Shown piece after piece: positions 11,675 to 24,700 of a stretch of DNA of 64,000 nt (positions are counted from its first letter, which is position 1; every line of letters begins with the position of its first letter). The stretch comes from Acanthornis magna (taxonomy: Eukaryota; Chordata; Aves; Passeriformes; Acanthizidae). The position numbers and the translations under genes are program-made. The notes beneath the pieces are model-generated. The model ran no database searches. It worked only from the letters and a program-made list of their open reading frames with translations, and had not been told where the DNA came from. The stretch is from contig JAWUZG010000016.1 in the NCBI GenBank assembly GCA_036785705.1, positions 4,712,001 through 4,776,000 on the forward strand, given 5' to 3'.

Positions 11675-14600
11675 CAATAATTAATTATAGCCCATGTATT
11701 TTAATTTTGTAAATTGGAAGAAGTAATCAGTCCATGCTGTACCGTGTCCTGGTTAGGCTTCTGGTCCCTTCTATTTATGTTGCCTCTTCTGTTTGAAAGG
11801 GCTGCATTGCAATTGTTTAGTTCAGGGAGTGTTTGTGCATGTTTTTTTGTGTTGGTGTTGCACTCTATCATTGCACTAATGGATCTCTGGGGGAATGTGA
11901 TACAATAGTTAATGCCAGCTATGCTGTTAAATAATAGCTGTTTCAGGAAGGAAGTGAAGAATAATTTATGTACAGGAAAACAGAGCAGGTATACAGAGAA
12001 CAATAAAAATAGATAAGCTGTGATTTCATTAGAACAGTTGGGCCAGAAGTTGCTTGGGCTCTGTGATGCCTGCTGGTGCCCTCCTGCATGATTCCAGCAG
12101 TGACAGCTCCGTGAGGATGCTCCATGGATGGCCGATGGCTGGGGCTCCAGGGGCTTGGACACTCAGGAGGACACAGTGGGGAGTGGGCCAAAGCCCAGAG
12201 TTGTTCAGCCAGTGTTGAACACCAGCAAAGATGTGCATTCAGCAGCCCAAACGCAGTGTCCTTGCCCATGCACTGCCAAAATCCTGCGCCGCTCAGGGTT
12301 TCAGGAGGGAGAGGGTGTTGCCCCCCAAGTACAATTCTGGTGTGAGGGGCACTGGTGGTGCTTGTTTATACAGAGAGTGGATTATAAGCTGTGACCTGCC
12401 TTTTGATTATACCAATATGCTCACTCTTATCTAAATAGATTTGTGCATTAGTGTACTTAATTATCTGCTGGACACTCTCAACTTTTGTTTGGATAGTCTT
12501 CCTTTTGTATTTGAAGGTAAATAAATACTGATAGAGTAGATTGGGCCCCATGTGGGCTATGGGGCTGAACAGGAGTCTGTGCTGAGGCTGTGCTCCTGTG
12601 GGCTCCTCAAATAAACAGAGACCTTCTCAAGGGCTACTGGGAGAACTCCCCCATTACTAATTTTAAAAGAAACCTATAAATCAAAGCATATCACTCTCTT
12701 TCCTCTAGCATTTCACTTTTGGGGGAGGTTTACTTTTGCAGTGCACAGCTGAAACGGCAGCTTTTGATTATTCCTTGCTTTTAGTCACAGAGATGCATTA
12801 TTTAAGTATAAATACATTCTCGCATGAGAAGTGGTGTCCTGTGTCTAAGCTGTTAAGAAGTGATCATTGTTTATCTTGTCATGGAAACTTCTTACCCTTT
12901 CTGCAGGCTTCACCTGACCACCGCCACCTCCTCTTCCCTGAGCCCCAGCCCCTCTCTCCCCATTTCATGTGTGTGGTGGGACCACAGAAAGCCTCTCAAG
13001 CAGAGAAGACATGAAAGCAAATAAATCCCAGTTGCATTCTTGTGAAGAAACAGACCACCTATGTGATGGGGCACCTGGGCCCGTGGGTCAGCAGTATATT
13101 TTGAGAATGTGGATTACCTGTGGTGGGGCTGCAGTTCACATTCCCATGTGACAGGGGATGGGATAATGCTAGCTGGTACCTCTGGCTACGACACCACTAT
13201 CACTTTTCTACTAAAGTTCAGTTGGTAATTTTAAACCATGGGAAAATATGTTTTCTCTTTGAAGGGTATTGTTAGTGGCTTGAAGTCTCCTCCCTTGTTC
13301 CTGATGCTGAGAGCATCAGCCCTTGATCAGATTGCAGGGAGCCCAGGATTCCCCGGGTGGTGTGGGAGGGGACTGCCCATTGCTGGGGTAAATGCAGGGA
13401 GCAGAGGGGACTGGCACTGCTTTTCTTCTGGGCTTGACTCATGTGAGTGTGCTGGTCTGTGTTTGGGAGGGCAGGAATGCAACAGACACTTGTGAGTTGT
13501 TCTTGGATCTAATTAACCAGTTCAGAAAGAGGACTTTTACAAATTCACAAATTACAGTTAGGTCAAGAAAATACTAATTGCCTGCAATTTTCCCTCTACC
13601 CCTTCTCACCTCCCAGCATATCTGTGTTCCCTCACTGAATAATATTCCACCTCTCTGGAAATGTAGTCAAATGCCTGCATGAATTTCAGTGGAAGTGTCA
13701 TTACAGTAAAAATGCTTAGTGTGTTATGTACTGCCAGGTGTTATTGGCACAGGGGGGAAATCTGCACTTTAACAGATCCTTGGCTTAATAAAGAAGTGAA
13801 AATGATGCCTGGTATCTTAGGGTTGGTTGGGGTTTTTTTAAAATGGAAAAGCTATCCCTGATCTCTTATGAACAATGCACAGTCACTATAAAGTACTTGC
13901 ATTTCAATAGTACAGTTTTTTTTCTCTCAGTGCCGGGTTGAGGGAGATCTGATAATGCAATCCAGGGTGGTAAACCTTGAAAACCTGAGCTGTTAAAATA
14001 AAACACAGCGTACTCTGTTGTATTAAAAGATAAGGCTACAAAGGTGTGGTGCTTTTTTTTTTTTTTTTTGTGGGTTTTTCTTTTCTAGAGGCAAGAGGTG
14101 GGTTTGACAGAGTCAGAACAGGGAGTGGGGTGGAGGCAAATTTGTTGCTGGTGGAATTGTGCTCGTGATGAATGCATGCTACCAGGCCATAGATCCATTT
14201 TTAGATGTTAGAAATACAAGGTCTCTCCTAGAATGTAATGAGTGATGGTAGGAAGCAGCTCGTGAGATTAATGTAATACCTTTTTGAAGCTTTCTGCCTT
14301 TTTTTCTGAGCTCCTGGGAGCTGTGTCCACCGAGCACCTCTCCAGTCCCGGGGAGGGTAAGGAAATCCCTGCCTGCAGCCGGGTGCGTGCCAGGCGTGAT
14401 GTTGCCCTTACGGTAAAAACAAACCTCCAGAACCCCAACAAAACTGGAGCTTGTGCAGCTTCAAAGAAAAGGCAGGGCTGCAGGCAAGGGTATGCCGAGA
14501 ATCTGACCCTGGGAGCACAAAGCCAAAAGGGCAGCAGCAGGAGCAGGTTACAGCCATCCCGGCACAGCGGCTTTCAAGCTGTTTGTTCAGTTGCAGTTTA

Positions 14601-14845
14601 ATTAAAAGCTGGGGTGGTTGCAGCCACAGCCACATTGTTATTTATTTATTTGTGCTGGTAGAAGCTCTTTAGGAAAGTTTATGTTTCTGGAAGGGAAGTG
14701 GCTTGAGTGTTCCTTTCTAAAGAATAAATTGTGGCATTGTCTGATTTCCAAGGGCCTCAGTTTCATCTTCTTTGGTGGGCTTGGTCCAGTGATAATTTCA
14801 CAGCTATAAAACAGACAGTGATGTTGTTTAGCTATAATTAATTAT
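11675..14845. other. Non-coding stretch with a poly(T) run
   Basis: Contents are ordinary AT-leaning DNA, a 17-nt T run at about 14053-14069, and overlapping open frames under 155 codons with no recognisable family. No exon is supported. Confidence 0.5.
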
Positions 14846-15125
14846 CATAACATCATAGGATCCTTTAGGTTGGAAAAGACCCTTAAGATGATTGAGACCA
14901 ATCCTTATCCCAGCACTGCCAAGTCCACCACTAAACCATGTCCCTGAGTGCCTCATCCACACCTCTGTTAAATACCTCCAGGGGTGCTGACTCAGTCACT
15001 TCCCTGGGCAGCCTGTTCCAATGCTGGACAACCCTTTTGCTGCAGAAGGTTTTCCTAAAAGCCAGTCTAAACCTCCCCTGGAGCAACTTGAGGCCATTTC
15101 CTCTTGTTCTTTTTAGGTGCATCTC
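14846..15125 (-). mobile_element. CR1 LINE 3' fragment (antisense)
   Basis: On the + strand it starts 'catcataggatcctttaggt' and continues through 'tggaaaagacccttaagatg', 'cagcactgccaagtccacca', 'cttccctgggcagcctgttc' and 'gaggccatttcctcttgttc'. This is the reverse complement of the CR1 3' end and terminal ORF2. The reverse-strand open frame at 14931-15122 is its relic, with pieces such as [15 protein letters not shown] and [20 protein letters not shown]. It is 5'-truncated and inactive. The imperfect terminal octamers mark it as older than the 5561-6040 copy. Confidence 0.9.
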
Positions 15126-16429
15126 CTTCTACTGGAAAATAGACACCCAGAAAATGCTCTCTCCTGGTGAGGGAATATTGGTCGATCCAGTTTTCTTTCC
15201 CTGGTGCAGATTAAAGCCAGGTTAAAGCTCACTCTCTGCCATTTGTGTCCCAGCCTTATTAACTGCTCTTCTACTCCAGAAAGGTGAAAGCACCAATCCA
15301 GATATCTGTGTGATCCGGTTAGAGCTGGGCATGCTCAAACATTCCCCAAAATGTGATAAAGTGATAGAATTTTTTCAGAGGGGTAGAGTGCTGTCACTCC
15401 ATTCATACCAGAGGATTTTTAGATATACTTTGCTTCTGTGCACTAAGGCCTGTGATCTTGATGACATTCACAACTTGACTTTTTTGTGAGTTTTTCAATT
15501 AGAATATTGCATTAAAATTCAATGGCATTCTGCTGTCTTTAATGATACTCATGTGGAAAGTACAGGCAGGTAATTACACATAATTTTCATGGGTTTTTTT
15601 CTGAAGTAGACAACAATCTTCACATATACTAGGATGAATGACACAGAACAATCTTGCATCGAGTGTGCCTTAATTAATACAAATGTTAACTACTCTTACA
15701 AATAAGTCACATTTAAATGTCAAACATTTGTTATTCATTGCCTATGAGTAATTTTTCTTGCTTGCATATGTGTGAATTAAGCATATGTTTTGAAATCATT
15801 AAGTATCCGAGGTCACAACTAAAAATAGTGAGTGTACATTGTTTGTTTGCCATCAAGGGTAAAAGAAATTCTTGATTGCATACACTTTATTGCTGAGTGG
15901 TGTTCAAAAGAGAGGGAAGAAGTGCTCTGAAACATTTGTTTGGTGCTGTGGGACCTTCCTGAATGCAGGAGTGCGTAGGTTAGGGAAGAATTTTTTACCT
16001 TTCATTACAAATTTCCTTGTTTGTACAGTTGGCACCAGAACTCTCATTGCGTGGGTGTCATTCCCAGTTGCAGAGCTGTGAATCCAGATGTGCCACTTCA
16101 AAAAGGATGAGTGACAAGGCAGAGTCCTTCTGTTCGCTTTCCCTCTGTATTCGGCAGTGTATTCATCCTGTTACAAAATGATCAGCAAAGAGGTAGTCAC
16201 AAACCTTTGCATTTAAATAGTCTTTATATGGAAATAAGTGGCAGCAGCTTGAACCCTGCGAGCCTGCGTTGATTTGAACTCTTGTTTCCTGGTGGTGTTG
16301 CTCCAGTGTGGCCAGAGGAGCCTGCCCTGCTGCTGGCTGACACAGGGGAGCCCTTCTGCTGCTGGGGTGCTCAGTCTTGGGTAGGACAGGCTGCTTGTGG
16401 CCTGCTTCAGCCCCTCACTGCTGGTGGGA
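15126..16429. other. Non-coding AT-rich stretch
   Basis: AT-rich sequence with several TTAATTA/TAATTA motifs between about 15660 and 15790. No exon, RNA gene or named repeat was recognised. Confidence 0.5.
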
Positions 16430-16552
16430 GCACTTGGAAGAGTCCTTGGTCAGGATGTCTGGAAGAGTCTTTGTTGGGGATACTTGGGAAAGCCCTTGTC
16501 GGGGCTCCTCAGAGAAGTCCCCAGTAAGGCTGCTTGAGAAAGTCCTGGTGTA
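16430..16552. repeat. Degenerate ~25-bp minisatellite (4-5 units)
   Basis: Successive units share a core like 'cttggaagagtccttggt'. They appear around 16432, 16458, 16482, 16507 and 16531 as variants: 'ctggaagagtctttgttg', 'cttgggaaagcccttgtc', 'cctcagagaagtccccag' and 'cttgagaaagtcctgg'. Units are about 24-26 bp and have diverged from one another, so the array is old. Confidence 0.65.
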
Positions 16553-18635
16553 ACCAATCCTTGAAGTTATCTGTCTGGAATGGGTGTTGGTTTTATTTCC
16601 TTCAGGAATCTCTCACTCACAGCTTTTGCTATTCTACGAGGTGGAAAGTGAGGTTTTCCTGTGGTGAAGGAGGTGGAAAGGGAAGCTTTTGTAGGAAGCC
16701 ACAAAGCCAGTGCCAGGATGCTGCTTTCCAGCTGTGCTTTAAGGCTCTGTGCAGCTGCTGCTGCTGAGATGACTGGTTCATGAAAATGCTTCTGGAGCTG
16801 TAATTCTCTCAGAATCATAATCTCATAATCTTGGCCATGGGACTGTGAAAGCACCCGAAGGAAAACCAAGCTCGTTCTGCTAGAAAGTCCATCCAACACA
16901 GAAAGGTTGATTTGCAGAGCAAGCCAGAGAGTCGGAGCTGCAGCGTTTGGACCTACAAACACCCTCATTGCTGCAAGCCAGCAGAGTTGGCTCTTGCCTG
17001 GGCTGGCTTTCCACATTCTCTGTGGCCTGGCCATTGAAACTGCTGGATGAGATGGAGGTGCAGGAACTGAATAAGTGTCAGAATTGGAAACTGGAAGTGA
17101 TACTCTGCACCTAGGAATGCTACAGGGGAAAAGTATCCAAGTGTTGGCCTCTCCTGCAAAACTTTTCATATCCATTCATACTCTTTCACCATAGCACAGC
17201 ATTTTCTGATTTTATTGTCTTTGTGGATGAGACTGGGACAGGGTGAGGGAGAGCCCTCAAGGAACAGCAGTCTATGGGGGAGTGCAGGGGTTTAAAGTAT
17301 GGAGCAAGGCTGTCAGGAGCAAGGGGACCAGGGCAATTGTTTTGGAGCAGAACTGCTCCCCAGACAGCCTGGTCTGGGGGGAGACTGACCTGCCTAACCT
17401 CCTGCAGCTGCCTGAACCTCTGCTTCCTCTGATGCCTGGTGCTGGGCCCTGGGTAGAGGCCTCTGATTATTTTATTGCTGAGTTTAGGGCTGCTTCTGGA
17501 GCTGTCTTGAGCACGATGCCTTTTGAGGAGGGTTAGCCTGTGCTTTGATTAGGCAATCTCTGCTTTGAGCAATAAAGAACTTTAATTCTGCTGCAGTGAG
17601 GGTCTTGCAAAGCAGACATGAGGGCTGGAAAAACAGATATTTGGGTCAAGGCGTCCATCCTGGGCTGCTAGTTTCTTGGCACTAGGTGGGAAAGAAGAAT
17701 TTCAATGGTTCTAATCCCTTGCAGTAGCATGGTCTTGGGTGACAACAGGAAAAAAAAAATCCAAGACTTTTCTTCCCTGTAATGGGGGAAATGAAGAGTG
17801 ACTCCTTGGACTGTCCATAACCTCCCAGCTTGTCAGGGATGCTCTCACAGATTCCCCTGCCAGCCTGGGTTCCTGCCTTGAAACACATCTGATTTATCTA
17901 ATCTCTGCTAAGGCATCCTAAGTGATAAGGGATGTTTTTATTTCTCCATTCCTCCTCATGCTTTCCAGGAGGCCGCACATATTTCACAGAAGCACAAAGC
18001 CGCCGTTTTAGGCAGCAGTAGGCTTGTTAGCTACTTGAGTCAGGCTTTCTCCAGGTTTTGTGCAGGACTGATCCCACTGGCAGCAATAAATAACAGCAGT
18101 TCCCTGTTGTGCAGGTGGAGGTATTTAATGGTCCTTGCTTGGGGGCAGTGAGCCAGCCCTGGGCATTACCCACAGTTGGGTTTCCAAAGGCTGCATTCAA
18201 ATTTTTGGTGGCATGGTCCTGTTTGTATTCCACAGAGCTTGGTGTGTATCAGGGGTGGCCATCAAGCTCTGAATTGCCATCCCTTGAGCTGGGATGCAAG
18301 CCGATCACTCTGAGGAGCTGCCAGAATGTGCCCGTGACCTGCTCTGGGGTGGACTTTAGCACCTGCTGGGCTCTGAAGTTGTACTTGTGGGGCCAAACTG
18401 GAGCTGCTCCTTCAGCCTGAGCCTTCCCCGGAGCCAAGCCAGCACAAACGGGTTCAAACAGGCTGCTGCTGCTAATCTGCTTAATGTCTCGACACGAAAT
18501 AGCACATCGGCTGCTGCTGCTGGTGGGAAACAGGGCTCTTGTCAGTGATGGTTTCAAGTGCCCGGTCACGCTGCTGAAACAGATACAATTCAAGTTGAAG
18601 AGCGGATCTGGTCAAATTAAAATTAAAAATTGGGC
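16553..18635. other. Non-coding stretch with long reverse open frame
   Basis: The reverse strand stays open for about 203 codons at 16567-17175. The translation is low in any recognisable pattern and contains no domain I know. A run of this length is roughly what one expects to see once by chance in a window of this size. No promoter, exon junction or poly(A) context supports it as a gene. Confidence 0.5.
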
Positions 18636-18636
18636 A

Positions 18637-18659
18637 CATTTATTTATTTATTTATTTGC
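18637..18659. repeat. (TTTA)n microsatellite
   Basis: About five uninterrupted TTTA units follow an AT-rich 'aaattaaaattaaaaatt' segment. Confidence 0.85.
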
Positions 18660-20370
18660 TATTTAAAACAAGTCATAATTTCCCCAAAAGAGTTGAACCT
18701 CACCCCAAAAAGTCTCCGGGCAATCCTCACCCTTTAGCTGTGGCTCATTGGATGCTTTTGGGTCTCTTCTTGTGGCGTGTCCCCCTGGTTCGTCTCTGAA
18801 AGGAGAGCTGGGAGTGGAGGAAGAGCACGCGGTGCTAGTCCTGCTCTGTTCTCACATGCATCCAGGACCGGGAGCCTCCCAAGGTGTGTCATCGCTGCAG
18901 TACATACCCAGGCCTGTGGGTTTGGTGCCTGCTTCTGGTGTTTGTTTGCTCTCCCCTGTGCAGTTCCTCCTGTCCGAGGCGTAGCTTCGCTGCAGGAACA
19001 TGGTGTGCGTTGCTGTTCTCGGCGTAAGCAGTGTGGTGGAGGCGGTGAACACGTGTGTCCGCCCGTGTGATGGCATCAGAGCAAAGATGGACAGGGCTGT
19101 TTCCTCCTTGGCTGCTCTGGCATTGTTGTGGTGATGTGACTTATCTGTGTTTAGATGAGGCTTTGGGCAGAAAAGTGGCTTTTTGGAGATGGTTGGCCTG
19201 GTGGAAGAAGTTGCTGTGCCTGCAGGATGGGACCAGCTCATAAGTGGCTCCACTGATCTGCCAGTGGAGCACAGGTTGCCTGGATACACTTTTCACCTTC
19301 CTTAGCCAGAGCCAGCAGTTGACGTGCCAAGGCAGGAGTCTGTATTTTGTTGTAAAGGCAGAAATAAGTATTTGTGATTTTGCTCATTTAAATATGCATA
19401 CTTGAAGTGAAAGCAAAGCAGAAACAGTGGCAGAAAAAGGCAGAGAAGCAGCAAGAAATGAAGATGTGAAGGGGAAGAATATCAGCAAATTAATCTAGAA
19501 GAGAGGAAAATGTAGAGAGGATCTAAGAACTAAGTGGAAGGCAAAGGCATGGTCAGACATGACTTTCCTTGTGCACAGGGTGTGCAAACCCACTCTCACA
19601 GGCACTTGTGGAAGCTGTGCCTGCGCCGCAGGATCCGTCTGCCTTGGGGGTGGTGGGTGATCTCCCGGGTCAGGGTCCACCTCCAGCTCCCCTTGCATCA
19701 GCAGGGATGTTGTCTGAGAAAGGACCACTTGCTGAGTACTAGAAAAGAGACCAGCAGTACAGCTGTGATCTCTTCAGTGAAAGAGTAGAGACTTCAGTGG
19801 ATCTTTTCTTTTGCTTGCATTTGAAAAAAAAATGGTGATGAGAAGCCTTTTCTGAAGCATCTTGGTCTTTTCAGAGCCTACGGGAGATTTATTTTTGCAT
19901 GTTCCACCTATTCAAAAAGATGTGGGAAGATAGGTAGTGATCTGCAGCACTCATCAATGTGTACTTGAGCTCCTGGTACAATAGCTAATGAGATTGCTAT
20001 CAAAGCCTAGTCAGTGATTTGTATGAGGGTGGCTGCTAGCATCAGGCTTATGGGTTGCTCTGGGATTTGAATAAAATTTATATTTTTATAGAAAATTACT
20101 CTCCAAGCCTTAATAAACAGCATTTCAGTGTCAGAACTGAAGAATGTCCAACTCCCTCATCTGAGGGCAGCATTTCAGCACATCACATCCTTATTTGTCT
20201 GTGACGTTCTGCTTCACTGCCACTGTCCCGCCATGGGGTGAAAAACTTCAACACAAAAGCCCCAGGGCCTTAAAAGAGAAATCTCTTGTCATAAAACTAT
20301 ATTGCTTTCACACAAAACAAATTCTTCCTTAACAGCCACTTAGAACAAGTTTTTAATTGATATGGGAATC
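18660..20370. other. Non-coding stretch
   Basis: Moderate GC content with scattered CpGs between about 18770 and 19080 but no clear island. Nothing else was recognised. Confidence 0.5.
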
Positions 20371-20375
20371 ACTTT

Positions 20376-20518
20376 CTTCTTTCTCTTCTCTTCTCTTCTC
20401 TTCTCTTCTCTTCTCTTCTCTTCTCTTCTCTTCTCTTCTCTCTCTTCTCTCTTCTCTCTTCTCTCTTCTCTCTTCTCTCTTCTCTCTTCTCTCTTCTCTC
20501 TTCTCTTTTTTTTTTTTC
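20376..20518. repeat. Pure polypyrimidine tract with unit switch
   Basis: The + strand is virtually all C/T for about 140 nt. A TTCTC pentamer repeats about 13 times to roughly 20440. The unit then changes to a heptamer (TCTCTTC) repeated about nine times to about 20505, and a run of about 12 T closes the tract. The opposite strand is all purine, which explains the Glu/Lys/Arg-only open frame at 20353-20610; that frame is a translation artefact. Such tracts can form triplex (H-DNA) structures and are length-polymorphic. No gene function is implied. Confidence 0.95.
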
Positions 20519-21095
20519 TTTGAGAGATTCAGAAAACAGCCTCTCCAGTTGTGTGGGGTGAATTGTCTTCTGCTGTTCTCAGGCTGAGTAAAAGTTTTTC
20601 TGGGAGCCACCTGAGGCTTTGGAGACCACTGTGGTTAATGTGTGCACTCTCACCTGTCTCTGTGGTTGGGAACTGACCTTGGTCTCCCTGCTTTTATGGT
20701 GCCTGGGGTAATGGGGCTGTAAGCACTTTAGGAGTCTTTAAGCACTTCCACAGGAGAAATAGCAATTAGGGGTTATGCACAAATCGAGGAAAACATGGGC
20801 AGATCCCTGCTATGTACATGGGGAAGGTGGGATGGGCTATCACAGCCCAAGGTTGGGCTGCTCTACCACAGTGGGTACCACTGCAGGGTCTTGTGCACTT
20901 GGTGTGATTATTATCTGAGCAGAAAGAGGGAGGCAGCCCTTGTGAGGCTCCCACAGCCCCTTGTGTGTCCCTGCTTTAGCTGTGATATCTGCAGTCACTT
21001 GGGGATGAAAAACTTGACTTTATTTTGTGTCTGAACAGCAGCTCAGACAAGACTTGTCTGTCTGTGACTAGGCTTACAATGCAAATAACAACTAT

Positions 21096-21113
21096 GTAAT
21101 AATAATAATAATA
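21096..21113. repeat. (AAT)n microsatellite
   Basis: Five to six uninterrupted AAT units. Confidence 0.85.
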
Positions 21114-21420
21114 TTTAAGTTAAAGATTGCTAGCAGGATTAGGATTGTAATCTGGGGTTTTTTTCCCCAGTTTTTCCTGGGGTTTTGTTGTTAAGTAAAT
21201 GCTCATCAGCTCAGTCTGACTGCTTGTCACGCAGCATTTACAGAGATAGTGTCTTGTGCATTAGTAGCATCTTTTTATAGAGGTTCGTGAGAGGAAACTG
21301 TGTAGCTGTTTCCCTTCAGAAATGCTCTTTTCACTACTTCTGGGGTTTTGTTTCCCACCATTGTTCCCTCCCTCTAGGACTGCAATTTAATATGAACTGC
21401 GTCTTCAAAACAAGCCCAAA

Positions 21421-21742
21421 GATGTCCCTTTTGTATGACCATGCAAGTAATTTTCAACTCTTGGGGGTGGAAAGAGAGAGTTTAAACCTATTAAACTCAA
21501 CAGATCTATTAATTTATTTTGCTGTAGTTAGGCTACCTGCCTCCCTCCAGAAACAAAGTGCTGGATCTGTAACTGCATTTGATGTCCCTTTTGTATGACC
21601 ATGCAAGTAATTTTCAACTCTTGGGGGTGGAAAGAGAGAGTTTGAACCTATTAAACTCAACAGGTCTATTAATTTATTTTGCTGTAGTCAGGCTACCTGC
21701 CTCCCTCCAGAAACAAAGTGCTGGATCTGTAACTGCATTTGA
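21421..21742. repeat. Recent 160-bp tandem duplication
   Basis: Two head-to-tail copies, 21421-21580 and 21581-21740, match over all 160 positions without an indel. They differ at only three sites, all transitions (A/G near 21484, A/G near 21504 and T/C near 21540, numbered in copy 1). The second copy extends two bases further before sequence diverges. The unit has no recognised gene or repeat family, so this is a segmental tandem duplication, not a transposon. Identity near 98% suggests a recent event; assembly duplication is the main alternative. Confidence 0.95.
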
Positions 21743-24700
21743 GGAGGGGGCTAGGAGGGAGCCTAAGGACCAGGTGGCATTCCCAGCCCCTGGTCATGTC
21801 CTTCAGCTCTGGGACAAGGCTTTCTTCTCTCACCCGCTTCTTTTGCTGAAGAGGTGGCCAAGGCGAGATGGTGCTAAATCTGGTCCAGGCTAGGCAAAGG
21901 TGAGCTTCTCCCACTTGGGGAGCAGAGTGGAGAGGCTGGTGGCTTATGTTGATGTGGTTTTAGTCCCTTTGAGAGAACGGGAAATTGGATTCTGGATTCT
22001 GGTTGTGTTCCTGCCTAGCTGAAATGGCCCTTTGCCCTTCTGCTTTCTGATGTTTTCTTACCCGCTCCTATGCAAGTGTGGAAGTAACCCAGTTTTGGGA
22101 TAGTAGGTCTGTGGCCCAAATTCTCAGTGATGTCACAGTGCCTCATACCCCTTGAAGGAAAATTGAGTTGAGTACTTAAATGCTCATTGATAATGATTTC
22201 CACTGCTTAGGTATTTTGGTGAATTATTTGCCCTATCGGTTGGCTAATGTCCAGTCTCAGACGTAATGCAGGCACTGACCCTTGTGGCAGCAAAAATACT
22301 ATGGCTGCTCCAGAGTGCTTTTATTTAGAGCCTCACTGTGTGTTGTATCACCCAGCCCTTACCAGTGCTTCTCTAATACCACCTTGGGGAGTGCAGCCAG
22401 TAATTCTGCACTTGCATTGGGGTTTTTGTGCTCAGATTTTCCCTAGCAATTCTCTGAAGTAAGGGATGCAGGAAATTGCAGATCTGGCAATCCCAATCGT
22501 GGGTCTTCTTGACCCTTTCAAAAATGGAACAAACATTGTCTGATGCTTTAAAACCTTCCCCCCGCCGGGCACTGTAGATGGGAAGCTGAGCGTGTTTAGT
22601 TCTTGCAGAGCTGAGCTTTTAAATTGATAGTGCCTGTAGTTACTTGCTGCTCTTGTGAACGAAGAGAAACGTCTTAAATCTTTAAACCTCTCAAGCCCAT
22701 CCTTTCGTGCCATGCTGTGAGAATGTGTAACTGTGTCAGGAGAAATCCTACCTGAATGTAGCCATGCCAAGTGAGCTTTCAGATAGCAGCCTTCTCCTAC
22801 TGGGCATGAACCAGTGCCTGCCACAATCACTTGTGGGGGTCTTTCAAGGCTACTGAGGGCTCTTGTTAGTGTACCTGGCTTTTGAAAGCACTGCGCATTT
22901 CAGAAAACAACAGAGTGATGTTGTAGTTGCTCCATTCACACCATGGAGGTCTCGAGAATTATTAGTTTCTGTGCTGAAATATTTTTTTCTAAAGTAACAG
23001 TGGATGGCATGTATGTCTGAGCAGATCTGTTTTGAGCTCTGGGATGAGTGTGCTTTGTGCTTTCATTTTATTCGGATTTGGTTTAACTAATGAGAAGCAC
23101 AAGTAAATGTTCTTCGTTGCCTAGAGGGAGATTTTGAATGTGGATCATTAAGAAATGGGGTCAGATAAAGAAGAGAAAATACCACTGTCCCCAAACTGGA
23201 ACTTGCAAACCCATGCACTGTGCAACGCCCCACGGAGCTGGAAATCTTCTGTCAATGCTCATATGACTGTGATGGTCTGCAGTGATGATAGCAGTGCCTG
23301 GCTCCAGGGTCTGTGCTATCCCTACTTGTCACAATCACTGTGTTTCAGAAGCCTGGATTGCATTTCCTCCCGGAGAGTTTGTCTGATTGATTGCCCACAG
23401 CACATAACAATTTGAAAACGAGTTTGTTTTTAGTAATAAACCTTTATGGCTCTTGCAAAGTGGGTCTTTGCAGACTGTTTGGGGCAGAACAGCTCCACCT
23501 GACCTCTGGTTTGGGAAGAATGCCAGCCCACAGGGAGGTAAGACAAGGTTATCAGGAAAAGGGGAAATGAAAGGTTTTTCTTACACTTAACACTTACTGT
23601 GAGCTGAAAACTCACAGCTTGGCAATATATATGTTTCTCCAAAATTCTGAAAAAAATATTGAATTAATGTAGCTGTAAGTTATGTGAAATGAAATCCAAA
23701 GGAATTAATTAGAATTCTGAACCATATGGTCATGTGAATCTGGAGACCCACACAACTGCGTTTTCATATCTGATGTTGACACATTAAAATTCATCAGTTT
23801 GCAGGCAGAGTTGTCTTAGTTAATTTAACTAATACCATAACATTCCTGAGATGCATCATTACACCTCATAATGTAAACATAAACCAGGATGATTAGTGGA
23901 GAACCACTCGCTTCAAAGAATTAATATAGCTGAAAAACTGCTTACAATTTAGAAGGATTAAAATAAGATGCTAAATATGTCTCCTTATGCCCCTTGTTAA
24001 AGCCAGACCTTAATCAGTTTACACAGTACCTGATTTCTGGTGGTGCATATAAGCCAATGGCTTGTTTGCCACTCATTTCTGTACCATCCAGGTGGTCGTG
24101 TGTTTGGGGCTGCCATGCACATTCTGAAATGATGATTTTAAGGAAGAGGTTGTTCAGTTTGTTGAACTGAATTGGCCCCTTGGCTCCAAAAATGTGTATT
24201 CCCCAATTCAAGCTGCCCCTTGCCATGCCTTAGAAGGAAGAAGTGATGCTCTCAGGAGCAGGGAGCTGGAAGGGAAGTCAGGATTTCAGCTGAAATGCTG
24301 ACTGGTGGCTTGGGTGCACTGCGGTGGGAAGCGAAGCCTGGCCCACCTCTGTTGTCTTTAACCAGGATCCAGGCTGGACCTTCCTTGTTGGTGTCTGGTT
24401 TTTGGCATAGGGAGGTGGAATAGCCTTGAGTCTCCTCTCATGCACAAGTTTAACTGGAGACTTTCTGCTCGGAGGTGAAACTGAGGCAGAGGCAGGTCAC
24501 AGGAGGGCTGGGTTCAGAAGGTTAATACATTCTTGATGTCTGCTTAGATACTGGGGTTTTTTCCCCTGATGGTTACTTGTCATGTTTTATGTCTTATATA
24601 TCTGTGGTGCATGCATGTATCAGGAGACAGAATATACTCCTTGGGATTACAGAAGTCAGCTTGCAGGCTTCGGTGGCTGGCAACAAAAATGTTTATGGGG

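Noticed and set aside
16567..17175. 203-codon reverse-strand open frame
   Set aside because: Roughly one run of this length is expected by chance; no family features and no transcription context.
20353..20610. Reverse-strand frame of Glu/Lys/Arg repeats resembling a charged-domain protein
   Set aside because: It is the translation of the purine strand of the TTCTC/TCTCTTC simple repeat.
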